Assembly: GCA_045596625.1 (NCBI GenBank)
Contig: JAZOCU010000026.1
Span: 16,555-80,554 of the forward strand
Reading direction: 5' to 3'
From: Firm-04 sp045596625
GTDB taxonomy: Bacteria > Bacillota > Clostridia > Oscillospirales > Ruminococcaceae
DNA length: 64,000 nt
This document shows positions 1-9,177 of this stretch, piece by piece. Position 1 is the stretch's first letter, and each line of letters opens with the position of its first letter. Below the pieces are notes generated by a model. It searched no databases. It was given only the letters and a program-made list of their open reading frames with translations, and was not told where the DNA came from. Both the position numbers and the translations under genes were made by a program.

Positions 1-2500
1 TGGTCAGCTGAATCTCTGCTGTGTGGAAGGAAAGGCAGGCTATGCCTTTACTTTGTCTGCTCTGGAGATCAAGAAGATCTCGGACAGCACTGATACGAAT
101 CCTACCATTTGGCTTTGCGGTGATTCTACGGTTTGTAACTACTATCCGCTGAACAGCTCCGCACAGGCAGGCTGGGGCCAGATGCTTCCTTCTGTGCTTG
201 GTGATAACAGCGGCTGGCAGGTGCGAAATATGGCTGCCAGCGGTCAGTATGCAGCAGGCTTTGTCAGTGCCGGTCAGTTCGCTGCGATTGAAAAATACGG
301 CAAAGCAGGCGATATTTACTTTATCTCCATCGGCATCAATGATACCAATTATTCCAATGAAACGGAATATTATAATGTGGTGACCGATATGGCAAAGCGT
401 GCCATGGCAAAAGGCATGAGGGTAATCCTTGTGAAGCAGCAGGGCAGAGACGGTGATTGCTCTCGTAATCCGCTGCTGACCGGACGTTGGTTCGGCGGTA
501 CCTTGGATCGTATCGGTTCTGAGCTCGGCTTGCAGGTAATCGATCTGTTTAATCTGTGGCAGGATCACTGTCTTAAAATCGGTGCCACAGCAACTACCGC
601 GTTGTATATGAGCGGAGATTCTCTGCATCCCAACCGTTCCGGTGCAACGGTTTTGGCAGAGTTGGTCGTTTCGCAGATGGATAGCTCTGTAACGCCCGGC
701 GGCGCTGCCTTTGAAGATGGCAGTGTGTATATGCTTCAGAATGTCAACAGCGGGCTGTATCTGACTGTGGAGGGCGGCGTAGCTGCTGATACCACCAATG
801 TCTGTCAGAGCAAGGATTCTGCGCCGCTCGGTAAGAATCTCTGGAAGATGATGAGTGCCGATGACGGTTACTATTATCTCTATTCTATGCTGGATGGCGG
901 CAACTCCTATGTGCTGGATGTTTATGAGGGTAAGGCTGCAAACGGAACCAATATCGGTATTTATTCCGCCATCGGCAGTACAGCACAGCAATTTAAGCTG
1001 ATGGGTGCCGGAGAGAATATCTATACGATCCGTCCTCGTGCTTCCGATGACAAGAGCTGCGTTGAGGTCGGTTCTGCACTCACCGATGAAGGTGCCAATG
1101 TCATCGAATGGGAAAGCAATGGACACGATTGCCAGAAATGGCGTCTGGTTGAAGTACATCAGAACACCTATGATGCAGTGTATCTGCAGGGTGATATGAA
1201 TGATGACGGTCAGATCACTGCAACGGATATCAGCTTGATGAAGCGCGGAATGTTGTCCGGCTTTACGGATCCCGCAGCAAAGCAGGCTGCCGATGTCACC
1301 GGCGATGAAGCTGTTTTGATCAGTGATGTAGTGCTGCTGAACAAGCATCTCATCGGTGAATCGGTGGAATTTGGTGACCGGAAGTATTATGCCATTGATG
1401 CTGCTTATGCCGATGGCTGGTATGAAAATACCAATGCAGGCTTCAGTGGTGAAGCATACCTGAATCTGAACAATACTGTGGGCAGTGCGATGACATTTAC
1501 TGTCAGAGTTCCGCAGGCCGGCAATTATTTGTGTACATTTAATATTGCAAACGGTTCTGCCAATGACCGTAAAATGCTGATCTCTGTCAGCGGACAGACC
1601 GATGTCTGGCTGCAGAGCTTCCTTACCACCTCTGTTTGGACGACATGGGAAGAGCGTGCGCTGGTTTTGCCGCTGACAGCAGGCTATAATACCATTTCAC
1701 TGGTTTCTCATACCGCTGAAGGCGGCCCGAATGTAGATTTTCTGCGTCTGACCTTTACCGATGAGCCAATTGCTGAACCGTATGATCCCGGCCAGAGCGG
1801 TAATCCCAATGTTACACCTTCCGATAATCCGGTTGTGTATATCGCCAGCGATTCTACTGCACAATCCTATCGCGAGTCCTATGCACCGCAGCAGGGCTGG
1901 GGTTATTATCTCGGCAACTATTTTAACAGCAATGTAACCGTTTCCAATCATGCCATTGCGGGCCGCAGCTCCAAGAGCTTTTATGATAACGGCAGATTGA
2001 CTACCATTCTGGACACCATCAAAGCCGGAGACTATCTGCTGATAGATTTCGGAATCAATGACGGTGCATCCTCTCAGCCTGAGCGTTATGCTCCGGTTTG
2101 CGGTAATGTGGATAATCCCACGAACGGCTCTTTTGAATACTATATGACATTCTATATCAAAGGTGCATTGGATAAGGGCGCAACACCGATCCTCATGAGC
2201 CCTACCCTTTCCATCAAGAATCAGTCGCAGCCCTTTGGCGTTGGCTACCGCAACATCGATTCTGCTTGCCGGATGCTGGCTGCAAAGTATAATATCCCGT
2301 ATTTTGATCTGGGTCAGGCAATGACCACGCAGTTCAACAATACGGCATATAATACCGTATACAGCTACTACATGGGTTCTACTACCGCCGGCGGCACAGA
2401 CTTCACTCATTTCACCGAGACCGGTGCTAATGTCGTTGCAAAGATCATTGCCGATGGCATTAAGGGTCTGGGACTGCCACTTTCCGGATTTGTTTCTTGA
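1..2500 (+). CDS. dockerin-containing double SGNH/CE12-type acetylesterase, 5' partial
   Basis: The reading frame is open to the left edge, so the gene begins outside the window; the GTG at 23 is not a convincing start. Visible order: the end of a beta-sandwich module, a first SGNH esterase domain (GDST near 119-130, GIND near 332, DSLHPN near 620), a ricin-type beta-trefoil lectin module with three QxW-like repeats (about 730-1150), a type I dockerin with two calcium-loop repeats (about 1185-1370, GDMNDDGQITATD and a second copy), a CBM35-like sandwich (about 1380-1770), and a second SGNH domain (SDSTAQSY near 1850, GIND near 2050, DFTH near 2400). Both catalytic domains resemble rhamnogalacturonan acetylesterases (CE12), which remove acetyl groups from pectin backbones outside the cell. 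The dockerin implies attachment to a cellulosome scaffoldin. It converges with htrA over a perfect palindromic terminator. The exact acetylated substrate is inferred. Confidence 0.88.
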   Translation, partial: GQLNLCCVEGKAGYAFTLSALEIKKISDSTDTNPTIWLCGDSTVCNYYPLNSSAQAGWGQMLPSVLGDNSGWQVRNMAASGQYAAGFVSAGQFAAIEKYGKAGDIYFISIGINDTNYSNETEYYNVVTDMAKRAMAKGMRVILVKQQGRDGDCSRNPLLTGRWFGGTLDRIGSELGLQVIDLFNLWQDHCLKIGATATTALYMSGDSLHPNRSGATVLAELVVSQMDSSVTPGGAAFEDGSVYMLQNVNSGLYLTVEGGVAADTTNVCQSKDSAPLGKNLWKMMSADDGYYYLYSMLDGGNSYVLDVYEGKAANGTNIGIYSAIGSTAQQFKLMGAGENIYTIRPRASDDKSCVEVGSALTDEGANVIEWESNGHDCQKWRLVEVHQNTYDAVYLQGDMNDDGQITATDISLMKRGMLSGFTDPAAKQAADVTGDEAVLISDVVLLNKHLIGESVEFGDRKYYAIDAAYADGWYENTNAGFSGEAYLNLNNTVGSAMTFTVRVPQAGNYLCTFNIANGSANDRKMLISVSGQTDVWLQSFLTTSVWTTWEERALVLPLTAGYNTISLVSHTAEGGPNVDFLRLTFTDEPIAEPYDPGQSGNPNVTPSDNPVVYIASDSTAQSYRESYAPQQGWGYYLGNYFNSNVTVSNHAIAGRSSKSFYDNGRLTTILDTIKAGDYLLIDFGINDGASSQPERYAPVCGNVDNPTNGSFEYYMTFYIKGALDKGATPILMSPTLSIKNQSQPFGVGYRNIDSACRMLAAKYNIPYFDLGQAMTTQFNNTAYNTVYSYYMGSTTAGGTDFTHFTETGANVVAKIIADGIKGLGLPLSGFVS
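1185..1375 (+). other. type I dockerin module inside the esterase
   Basis: Two roughly 22-residue F-hand repeats: the first has the spaced Asp/Asn pattern D-N-D-G-Q-T-D followed by a hydrophobic helix ending in KRGML; the second has DVTGDEAV, a weaker calcium loop, followed by SDVVLLNKHLIG. The module is internal, between the lectin and CBM35-like domains, whereas dockerins are usually terminal. Confidence 0.85.
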
Positions 2501-2536
2501 TTCTTGAACAGCGCTGTTCTATTACGCATAACGATA

Positions 2537-2578
2537 AACAAACACCGCCTATGGTAATTACCATAGGCGGTGTTTGTT
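2537..2578. terminator. bidirectional terminator, perfect 21-bp palindrome
   Basis: The 21 bases from 2537 are exactly complementary to the next 21, with no spacer, between the convergent esterase and htrA genes. T-rich ends on both strands suit intrinsic termination in both directions. Confidence 0.8.
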
Positions 2579-2612
2579 ACAGAATGGAACAAAACCATGA
2601 ACGATTTCGATA

Positions 2613-4061
2613 TTATTGTGCAAGCTCGGGTTTTTTCTCCTGCAAAATCAGCTCGCACTCGTGATCTTCGCCATTGCGGACAACCGTAATGGTGATCGTA
2701 TCACCGGCCGCATATGCATTTTTTGCGGCGTTCAGTTCATCGTAATTAGAAATGCTTTCGCCGTTGACCGCAATGATAATATCGCCCACTTTGACGCCGG
2801 CGAGATCGGCAGCACCATTCTCGGTAAGCTCTGTGACATATACACCCATAGGCAGACCATATGCCTGGGAAACGCTCTCGGAAACGTCACGGCCTGTAAT
2901 GCCGATCACAGGCTTGCCGCGGACATAGCCATAGTTGATCAGATCATCAACGACCTTTTTGGCATGCGCCATCGGGATCGCAAAGCCCAGTCCTTCGATG
3001 GTCGTTTCGGAATAGCTGCTGTGCATTTTCAAGGAATTGATGCCGATGACCTGTCCATAGCTGTTGATCAGGGGCCCGCCGGAGTTGCCGGAGTTGATGG
3101 CGGTATCCGTCTGGATCAGCGACATTGTGACCTCGTTGATGGTGACTTCGCGATCCAATGCCGAAACGATACCTGTGGTAACGGATCCGAACAGATCAAG
3201 GCCCAGCGGATTGCCGATGGCGATCACAAGCTCGCCGACACGCAACGCATCGCTGTCACCGAATTCCGCAGCCTTGAGCTGCTGCTTGGTGTTCATCTTC
3301 AGCACAGCAATATCTTCTTCGGTATCATAGCCAACGATCGTTGCGGCGATCTGCGTTTCTCCTTGATAATAGTCTTCGTTGAGAACGATCTGAATTTCCT
3401 TTGCAACGCCGCCGTATTCTTCAGCGTAGATCACATGGGCGTTGGTGAGCACATAACCATCCGCACTCATAATGATACCGGTTCCGGTTGCGGGTGCACT
3501 CCGTTCATAGGTAGTAGGCGAGCCGAAGCCCCACATATCATTATAGCGTTCTTCCCAGACAAAGGTGGATGAAACACCGACAGTAGAAGGGGTAACCTTA
3601 TCGACGATATCGGGAATGCTCAAGGCATCCTCTCTGGCGGCGAGTTCGATCCAATCCTGCATGACGACAGAATCTGCATTGTTTTGCTCCGGCTTGCCAC
3701 CGGTGTTGTTATCAGTTTGATCGGCATTTTCTTTTTTGCTGCCGGATTCTGTTTTTTCCAGCGTTTCCGTGAAGCTGTCATCTTTTCCGAAGAACTTCTT
3801 CAAGGAAGCGTTTTCCATAGCAAACTGATAGCACTGAATCGAAGCAAAGGATAAAAATGCAATGCCGGCAAAAATGCCAAGCGCCTTCAGCACTTTGTAG
3901 GAGGAGCGCTTCGGTGTGACAGAGGCAGGATCGTGTTCGGCGACCGGCGGTACAGCGTCGCCGGAGCGAGGAGAATAATAGCTGCCCGATACAGGCGGCT
4001 GCTGTTCATAGGGGTTATGAATCGGCTCCTGCAGATTATCATGTTCGTTGTCGTGGAACAT
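2613..4061 (-). CDS. htrA: HtrA/DegP-family membrane-anchored serine protease with PDZ domain
   Basis: Protein quality-control protease acting outside the membrane. From the start used here (482 residues): a polar, Pro-rich cytoplasmic N-terminus, one membrane helix at about 57-78, a low-complexity Ser/Glu/Asn linker, a trypsin-like domain with His209 (TNAHV), Asp250 (EEDIAVL) and Ser327 (GNSGGP), and one C-terminal PDZ domain at about 383-475. An upstream ATG at 4211 would add an unlikely extension; the ATG at 4061 has GAGGTG seven bases before it, although the ATG at 4067 cannot be excluded. Transcribed divergently from the GH5 gene. Single-PDZ membrane-anchored HtrA is the usual Gram-positive form. 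Confidence 0.95.
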   Translation of the reverse strand: MFHDNEHDNLQEPIHNPYEQQPPVSGSYYSPRSGDAVPPVAEHDPASVTPKRSSYKVLKALGIFAGIAFLSFASIQCYQFAMENASLKKFFGKDDSFTETLEKTESGSKKENADQTDNNTGGKPEQNNADSVVMQDWIELAAREDALSIPDIVDKVTPSTVGVSSTFVWEERYNDMWGFGSPTTYERSAPATGTGIIMSADGYVLTNAHVIYAEEYGGVAKEIQIVLNEDYYQGETQIAATIVGYDTEEDIAVLKMNTKQQLKAAEFGDSDALRVGELVIAIGNPLGLDLFGSVTTGIVSALDREVTINEVTMSLIQTDTAINSGNSGGPLINSYGQVIGINSLKMHSSYSETTIEGLGFAIPMAHAKKVVDDLINYGYVRGKPVIGITGRDVSESVSQAYGLPMGVYVTELTENGAADLAGVKVGDIIIAVNGESISNYDELNAAKNAYAAGDTITITVVRNGEDHECELILQEKKPELAQ

Positions 4062-4234
4062 AGTCATGCACCTCTTTCTATTGTTATATGCAGCTGCGGC
4101 AGCGTATTTGGGGTCTGCGGCACTGCTCTTTGATTTTATTATAATCATGAATGTGAAAATCATATGATAAACAGGCAAAAAAGTAATTTTGCGGATCTTT
4201 CGGTGTGCCATTTCTGTGATGTGGAAGTGACACG

Positions 4235-4263
4235 TTGACTTTTTTTACGTTTCATGGTATACT
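4235..4263 (+). promoter_or_regulatory. sigma-A promoter of the GH5 gene
   Basis: TTGACT at 4235-4240 and TATACT at 4258-4263 are separated by 17 bases, about 40 bases before the TTG start. Confidence 0.7.
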
Positions 4264-4301
4264 ATCCTGAGCAACCGATGTGAAAAAGGAGGATGTTTGT
4301 T

Positions 4302-5555
4302 TTGAAAAAAATGTTTGCGCTGTTATGCTCTGCTGTGATGATGCTCGCAGGAAGTACGGCTTGTACCAAGGGCGACGAGTCATCTGAGAGCGTAACTTCG
4401 ATTCCCGAGTTTTCCTATCCCGATCAGATCCTGGGAGGAGAGAGCACTATGATTCCCGATTTGGAAATGGATCAGTATCCGGTGCCGGAAAATGAGGCGC
4501 TCAAGTTTGTTGCGGATATGAAGCTTGGTTGGAATCTGGGCAATACCTTTGATGCAAGCGATTGCAATCATCTTTCCAATGAGCTGGATTATGAAAAGGC
4601 TTGGTGCGGTCAGATGACCAAAATCGAATATTTTGCAGCAATCAAGGCAGCCGGTTTCCATACAGTCCGCATTCCGGTATCGTGGCACAATCATGTGGAT
4701 GAGAATTTTAAGATCTCCGAGGCTTGGATGGCTCGTGTGAAGGAGGTCGTGGATTGGGCATTGGCATGCGATCTGTATGTGATCCTCAACACACACCATG
4801 ATGTTGCGGAAGCTTATTATTATCCCGATAGTGCACATCTGGAAAGCTCCAAGCGTTATCTGACTTCTGTTTGGACGCAGATCGCAGAAACCTTCAAGGA
4901 ATATGATTCCCGATTGATCCTGGAATCCCTCAACGAGCCTCGTCTTGTGGGCACCAATTATGAATGGTGGCTGGATCCCAACAGTGCAGAGTGCAAGGAT
5001 GCCGCCAATTGCATCAATACCCTGAATCAGTTGTTCGTAGATACGGTGCGTGGCGTGGGCGGTTTCAATGCGGAGCGTTATCTGATGTGTCCCGGCTATT
5101 GCGCTTCCGTAGACGGCGCTTGCAGCGACTTGTTCGTGCTGCCGACGGATACCGCAGAAAATACGAATAAGATCATTGTTTCCATTCATGCATATACACC
5201 TTATAATTTTGCACTGAATACTACCGGCACCAAAGAATTCTCGGTGGATGATACTGTGAGCTGTGCGGAGATCACCAATTTTATGGATCGGCTTTACGGC
5301 AAGTTTATCGCAAACGGGATCCCGGTGTTCATCGGAGAATTCGGTGCGCTCAATAAGGATAATCTGGAACAGCGGGTGCAATTTGCTGCCTATTATGTTG
5401 CCGCTGCCCGTGCCAGAGGCATTTCTTGCTGCTGGTGGGATAATAATGCCTTCAGCGGCAGCGGAGAAAACTTCGGTCTGCTGTATCGCTCAACTGCAAA
5501 ATTTATGTATCCTGATATTGTACAGGCGCTGGTAAAATATGCAGAAGATCAGTAA
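4302..5555 (+). CDS. GH5 family endo-glucanase, lipoprotein
   Basis: Retaining glycoside hydrolase attacking beta-1,4-glucan or xyloglucan at the cell surface. The TTG at 4302 is preferred over the ATG at 4293, because AAAGGAGG abuts that ATG and lies nine bases before the TTG. The N-terminus MKKMFALLC leads to a signal-II-like cysteine at residue 21 (GSTAC). The catalytic domain starts with KLGWNLGNTFDA; the acid/base is Glu212 in LNEP and the nucleophile Glu346 in IGEFGA; GFHTVRIPVSW is also typical. The LGWNLGNT pattern resembles subfamily 4. There is no dockerin, so it is tethered by lipid instead of the cellulosome. An acidic/Ser-rich linker follows the lipobox. Confidence 0.93.
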   Translation: MKKMFALLCSAVMMLAGSTACTKGDESSESVTSIPEFSYPDQILGGESTMIPDLEMDQYPVPENEALKFVADMKLGWNLGNTFDASDCNHLSNELDYEKAWCGQMTKIEYFAAIKAAGFHTVRIPVSWHNHVDENFKISEAWMARVKEVVDWALACDLYVILNTHHDVAEAYYYPDSAHLESSKRYLTSVWTQIAETFKEYDSRLILESLNEPRLVGTNYEWWLDPNSAECKDAANCINTLNQLFVDTVRGVGGFNAERYLMCPGYCASVDGACSDLFVLPTDTAENTNKIIVSIHAYTPYNFALNTTGTKEFSVDDTVSCAEITNFMDRLYGKFIANGIPVFIGEFGALNKDNLEQRVQFAAYYVAAARARGISCCWWDNNAFSGSGENFGLLYRSTAKFMYPDIVQALVKYAEDQ

Positions 5556-5580
5556 GTCCATAGAAAACGTTACAGAGAAA

Positions 5581-5610
5581 GAGGCGGAGGTGGATGGACA
5601 CCTCCGCCTC
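5581..5610. terminator. 12-bp stem-loop after the GH5 gene
   Basis: GAGGCGGAGGTG is perfectly complementary to CACCTCCGCCTC across a six-base loop. No T-run follows, so termination is uncertain; it could act as a processing or attenuation hairpin between the two lipoprotein genes. Confidence 0.5.
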
Positions 5611-5637
5611 CGCAGATTGAAAGGCAACGGTATTATT

Positions 5638-6309
5638 ATGAAACGAATGAAGCGAGGGTTCCGTCTTTGTGCAATTTGTCTTGCGTCAGCGTGTGTGCTG
5701 ATGGGATGCAATCACAATAAGGATTCCTCAGAACCGCAGCAAGCCATTGAAAGTAGCAACGCCGCATCAGAGACAACAACGACAACCGTGCCTGCAAGCA
5801 AACCGGTTTTGACCACAACTACCGCTACAACTACCACCACAACTGCAACTACAACCTCTACAACAGCTGCCACCACGACCATTGTTACAACAACAGAAGC
5901 TGTTACCACAACGACTGTGTCCTCTGCCACCGGAAATCAAACGGAAATTACGACACAAGCCACCACATTGACCACTGCCACAGCTTCTTCCGATGCAGGC
6001 AATGTCCGATCAAAATATCTGGGCATCTGGAATTGTACGACAGTTGTGTTGGATGGCGTAGAATACCCTCTTGCCGATCTGGAAGCACAACTTGGCATGC
6101 CACTTTTCTTTCGGATCACAGTGAGCGCAGACGGTACCTTATCTGTGCGTTCCTCTGTTAGTGCGGAGGCAGAGACCGGAATCTGGTCAGAGGAGAACGG
6201 CAATGCTGTATTTACTGTTGATGGTCAATCGATTACTGCAAACCTTTTGAATGACCAGCTCGTTCTAACTGAGATGGAGAATCAGATGTATTTTGTCAAG
6301 GCAACATAA
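5638..6309 (+). CDS. Thr-rich lipoprotein of unknown function
   Basis: A 223-residue protein with a basic N-terminus (MKRMKRGF), a hydrophobic segment and a clear lipobox (LMGC, Cys near residue 22). Residues of about 45-115 are a low-complexity linker almost wholly of Thr with Ala, Ser and Val, like the linkers of ruminococcal cell-surface enzymes. The last roughly 100 residues form a small beta-rich domain beginning YLGIWNCTTVVL, with the alternation expected of a lipocalin-like or beta-barrel fold; I cannot name the family. The ATG at 5638 is chosen because it starts the signal peptide, although its ribosome site is weak. It follows the GH5 lipoprotein by 82 bases and may be co-transcribed. 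Confidence 0.75.
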   Translation: MKRMKRGFRLCAICLASACVLMGCNHNKDSSEPQQAIESSNAASETTTTTVPASKPVLTTTTATTTTTTATTTSTTAATTTIVTTTEAVTTTTVSSATGNQTEITTQATTLTTATASSDAGNVRSKYLGIWNCTTVVLDGVEYPLADLEAQLGMPLFFRITVSADGTLSVRSSVSAEAETGIWSEENGNAVFTVDGQSITANLLNDQLVLTEMENQMYFVKAT

Positions 6310-6317
6310 TATCCCCG

Positions 6318-6355
6318 ACAGGCTGCAAACATTGGATCCTGCAGCCTGTTGTTTT
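6318..6355 (+). terminator. intrinsic terminator after the Thr-rich lipoprotein
   Basis: A 10-bp stem (acaggctgca with tgcagcctgt, 6318-6327 and 6340-6349) is followed by tgtttt. It lies just before the ribosome site of the next gene. Confidence 0.7.
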
Positions 6356-6373
6356 CCAAGGAGGACTGTGGCT

Positions 6374-7978
6374 ATGCTGCGTATCACCAATCTTTCGATG
6401 CCTCTTTCCTATACGCAGGCCGATCTGATTGCCGCCGCTGCCAAGGCACTGCGGCTGCCCGCTGCAGCGCTGCAGCGGGTATCGCTGTTCCGCCGTGCTG
6501 TGGATGCACGCAAAACAGTGCATTTTATCGTTAGCGTGGATGTGGTGGCAGACAATGAAGCTGCTGTTTATGAACATTTGCAAAAGCATCATGCGGATAA
6601 GAATATTATCATCGTGAAGCCCTATCGTATGCCGCAATATCAAAAGACCACGCTGCCGCATCGTCCGGTGATCGTAGGCTGCGGCCCTGCCGGATTGTTT
6701 GCTGCGTGGATCCTCGCACAGGCGGGTGCTGCACCGATTGTATTGGAACGTGGACAATCAGTGGAAAAGCGGACTGCGATCTTAAAGCAGTATCATCTGA
6801 CCGGAAAGCTGGATCCGGAATGCAATCTTCAATTCGGGGAAGGCGGCGCAGGTACGTTTTCCGATGGAAAGCTCAATACAGGCACAAAAGATCCCCGTAT
6901 TCGGCAGGTGCTGAACACCTTCGTGGAGTGCGGTGCACCGGAGGAGATTCTCTGGAATGCCAAGCCTCATATCGGAACGGATCGGCTTGCTGTTTGTATT
7001 CCTGCCTTGCGGAAAAAAATCGAGGCGCTTGGCGGTGAAGTGCGCTTTGGTGCCAGGTTTTTGCGATATCAGCAAAGCGACGATACGCTATATGGCGTGG
7101 AATATCTGCAAGATGGTGTGCAGTATTCGCTCCGAACCGATCATTTGATCCTTGCTGCGGGCCACAGTGCAAGAGATATCTTTGAAACATTGGAACAATG
7201 CGGATTGCCTCTGGCACAAAAGGCGTTTTCGCTTGGTGTGCGTGTGGAGCATTTGCAGCAGGATATTGATCGGATGTGCTACGGAAAAGCGGCAGGGCAT
7301 CCTGCATTGGGTGCCGCAAGCTATAAGCTGGCGGTGCATTTGCCGGATGGCAGAGGCGTTTATTCCTTTTGTATGTGTCCGGGCGGAACGGTACAGGCCG
7401 GTGCTTCTGAGCCGGAAACGGTCGTGACCAATGGCATGAGTGTGTTTGCCCGTGATGGGCGCAATGCAAACAGTGCCCTGCTCGTGGGTATTACCCCTGC
7501 GGATTTCGGAAGCAGTGCGCCTTTGGCAGGCGTTGCTTTACAGCGCAGTATTGAGCAGGCAGCTTTTGCGGCAGGCGGCAGGAGCGGTGCAGCACCGGTG
7601 ATCCTTGCAGAGGATCTGGTGCAGCGAAGATGCTCGACCGGTTTTGGCAGAGTCAAGCCTACCTATCCGCTAGGCACCCGTTTTTGTGCTTTAGAGCAGA
7701 CACTGCCTGCTTTTGTCTGCGATGCGCTGCGGCAGGCATTGCCTTTGCTGGATCGCCAGCTTCACGGCTTTTATCAGCCGGATGCTGTGCTGACTGCGCC
7801 GGAAACCCGCAGCTCCTCTCCCGTCAGGATCCTGCGGCATCCCGAAACACTGGAATCCATCGGGCTGCATGGTCTGTACCCATGCGGAGAGGGTGCAGGC
7901 TATGCCGGCGGCATTGTTTCTGCTGCTGTGGATGGTATCCGCTGTGCAGAGCAGATCCTTGCATCAAAAGGATGCTAA
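6374..7978 (+). CDS. FAD-dependent dehydrogenase, COG2509-like
   Basis: A 534-residue flavoprotein of unknown substrate. The N-terminal 100 residues (MLRITNLSMPLSYTQADL) form the small domain found in this family. A dinucleotide-binding motif VIVGCGPAGLFAAW at about 103-117 is followed by VLERG. The C-terminus has GEGAGYAGGIVSAAVDG, which contacts FAD in the flavoprotein family. AAGGAGG sits ten bases before the ATG at 6374, which decides the start. Closely similar proteins are widespread in Clostridia and usually annotated as NAD(P)/FAD-dependent oxidoreductases. The gene converges with the DUF4363 gene, overlapping by four bases. Confidence 0.88.
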   Translation: MLRITNLSMPLSYTQADLIAAAAKALRLPAAALQRVSLFRRAVDARKTVHFIVSVDVVADNEAAVYEHLQKHHADKNIIIVKPYRMPQYQKTTLPHRPVIVGCGPAGLFAAWILAQAGAAPIVLERGQSVEKRTAILKQYHLTGKLDPECNLQFGEGGAGTFSDGKLNTGTKDPRIRQVLNTFVECGAPEEILWNAKPHIGTDRLAVCIPALRKKIEALGGEVRFGARFLRYQQSDDTLYGVEYLQDGVQYSLRTDHLILAAGHSARDIFETLEQCGLPLAQKAFSLGVRVEHLQQDIDRMCYGKAAGHPALGAASYKLAVHLPDGRGVYSFCMCPGGTVQAGASEPETVVTNGMSVFARDGRNANSALLVGITPADFGSSAPLAGVALQRSIEQAAFAAGGRSGAAPVILAEDLVQRRCSTGFGRVKPTYPLGTRFCALEQTLPAFVCDALRQALPLLDRQLHGFYQPDAVLTAPETRSSSPVRILRHPETLESIGLHGLYPCGEGAGYAGGIVSAAVDGIRCAEQILASKGC

Positions 7979-8343
7979 TGCAGCGGCTGCAGCCATTCTA
8001 AAATCGCTGAGATCGCATGACATTCTGCACTAAGCTCCTCGCTGTTTGCCTGTGCAAGCGGCAGGAGCTTTGCAATAGTTGTGTTCAGATCCATGACAGA
8101 TTGCCTTGGCACAAACAGCTTCAGTAACGGACAGCTTTCATCCCATTGACGTTGAAAGGCTTGCAGTGCGGCTTCTGCTGTTTCCATATCTTCTTGCAGT
8201 GCAGCTTCGCTGATCACTGTAAGCTGCTGCTGCAGTTGTCGGCAGTGATACGATACGATCCGCATTCCTGAAAACAACAGGATCGCAATGCCTAACAGAA
8301 TCAACAGACTTGCGTGGACTCTGGTAAAGGCAGATTGCTTCAT
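7975..8343 (-). CDS. DUF4363 family small membrane protein
   Basis: A 122-residue protein with one N-terminal membrane helix (about residues 9-28, LLILLGIAILLFSG) and an alpha-helical extracytoplasmic region rich in Gln, Glu and Leu. Size, topology and the spaced Trp residues fit DUF4363. The start codon overlaps the stop of the upstream DUF421 gene as ATGA, showing translational coupling; this pair commonly occurs together in spore-forming Clostridia. Function unknown. Confidence 0.75.
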   Translation of the reverse strand: MKQSAFTRVHASLLILLGIAILLFSGMRIVSYHCRQLQQQLTVISEAALQEDMETAEAALQAFQRQWDESCPLLKLFVPRQSVMDLNTTIAKLLPLAQANSEELSAECHAISAILEWLQPLH

Positions 8344-9017
8344 TTTGTGTTCTCCTTTCGCACAAGACAATGCAAACCGTTCTGATTGACTGTCAGCAAA
8401 AAGATCTGTTCCGGTTCGATCTGATGTTTTTTGAGGAGCTTTTGCAGCTTTTCTTGTGTGTAACCTGCAGCCTGCAAGCCTTCGGGGCTGATATTGCCGT
8501 CGGCAATGAGCACCTCAGGAGGGCTGTCTTCGGTCAATTCATTGAGCAGATCGCCTTTTGCAGCCGATTGAAAGGCTGTTTTCTGATAAACAGAAACAGT
8601 GCCATTGGTCTCCACCACAGCCATCTGTACTTCATTCGGATCGAATACACCACCGCTGCGCAGTGCTGTCATCAGATCATCGAGCGAAAATCGCAGCGCA
8701 CGCATGACCTTTTGGTCGATCGTTCCGTTGCGGATAATAATGATCGGTCTGCCGGAAACCAATCGGCGCAGGCTTCTCCAACGCAATGCCGCACCGGACA
8801 TCAGCACCTCAAAACAGATCAGCACCAATACCGGCAAAATCCCTAACAGCAAGGGCTGATTCTGATCCTCCACCGGCAACGTAGCAATGTTGGAGACAAG
8901 GATCGTGATAACAAGCTCTGTGGGCTGCAGCTCACCGATTTGTCGTTTGCCCATAAATCGCACGGCAAATATGACAAGAGGATACAGCACTGCTGCCCGC
9001 AGCACACCATTGAGCAT
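8340..9017 (-). CDS. DUF421 (YetF-type) membrane protein
   Basis: A 225-residue protein with three membrane helices in the first 90 residues, including the conserved RFMGKRQIGELQPTELVI, followed by a cytoplasmic domain with LVSGRPIIIIRNG and ALRFSLDDLMTALR, both hallmarks of DUF421. GGAGGTG lies upstream of the ATG at 9017, which begins MLNGVLRAAVL. Homologues include Bacillus YetF and the spore-germinability protein YetF/YfjA group; exact role unknown. It forms an operon with the DUF4363 gene. Confidence 0.9.
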   Translation of the reverse strand: MLNGVLRAAVLYPLVIFAVRFMGKRQIGELQPTELVITILVSNIATLPVEDQNQPLLLGILPVLVLICFEVLMSGAALRWRSLRRLVSGRPIIIIRNGTIDQKVMRALRFSLDDLMTALRSGGVFDPNEVQMAVVETNGTVSVYQKTAFQSAAKGDLLNELTEDSPPEVLIADGNISPEGLQAAGYTQEKLQKLLKKHQIEPEQIFLLTVNQNGLHCLVRKENTK

Positions 9018-9114
9018 GAAAACACCTCCGTTTGCTTTTTCCTTATCCTGTCCGTTATGGAAGAAAATATGCAGGCGCAGACCGGAAAACCCAACGGATT
9101 CGTTCAAAAAGCGA

Positions 9115-9154
9115 AAAAAGCTGCCACAGATCATTTGATCTGCGGCAGCTTTTT
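9115..9154 (-). terminator. rpsT terminator
   Basis: A stem of up to 19 bp with one mismatch (9115-9133 against 9136-9154) and a two-base loop, with a T-run on the minus strand. Just downstream of the rpsT stop. Confidence 0.85.
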
Positions 9155-9177
9155 GCTTTTGTGTGATGTGTTATGAA

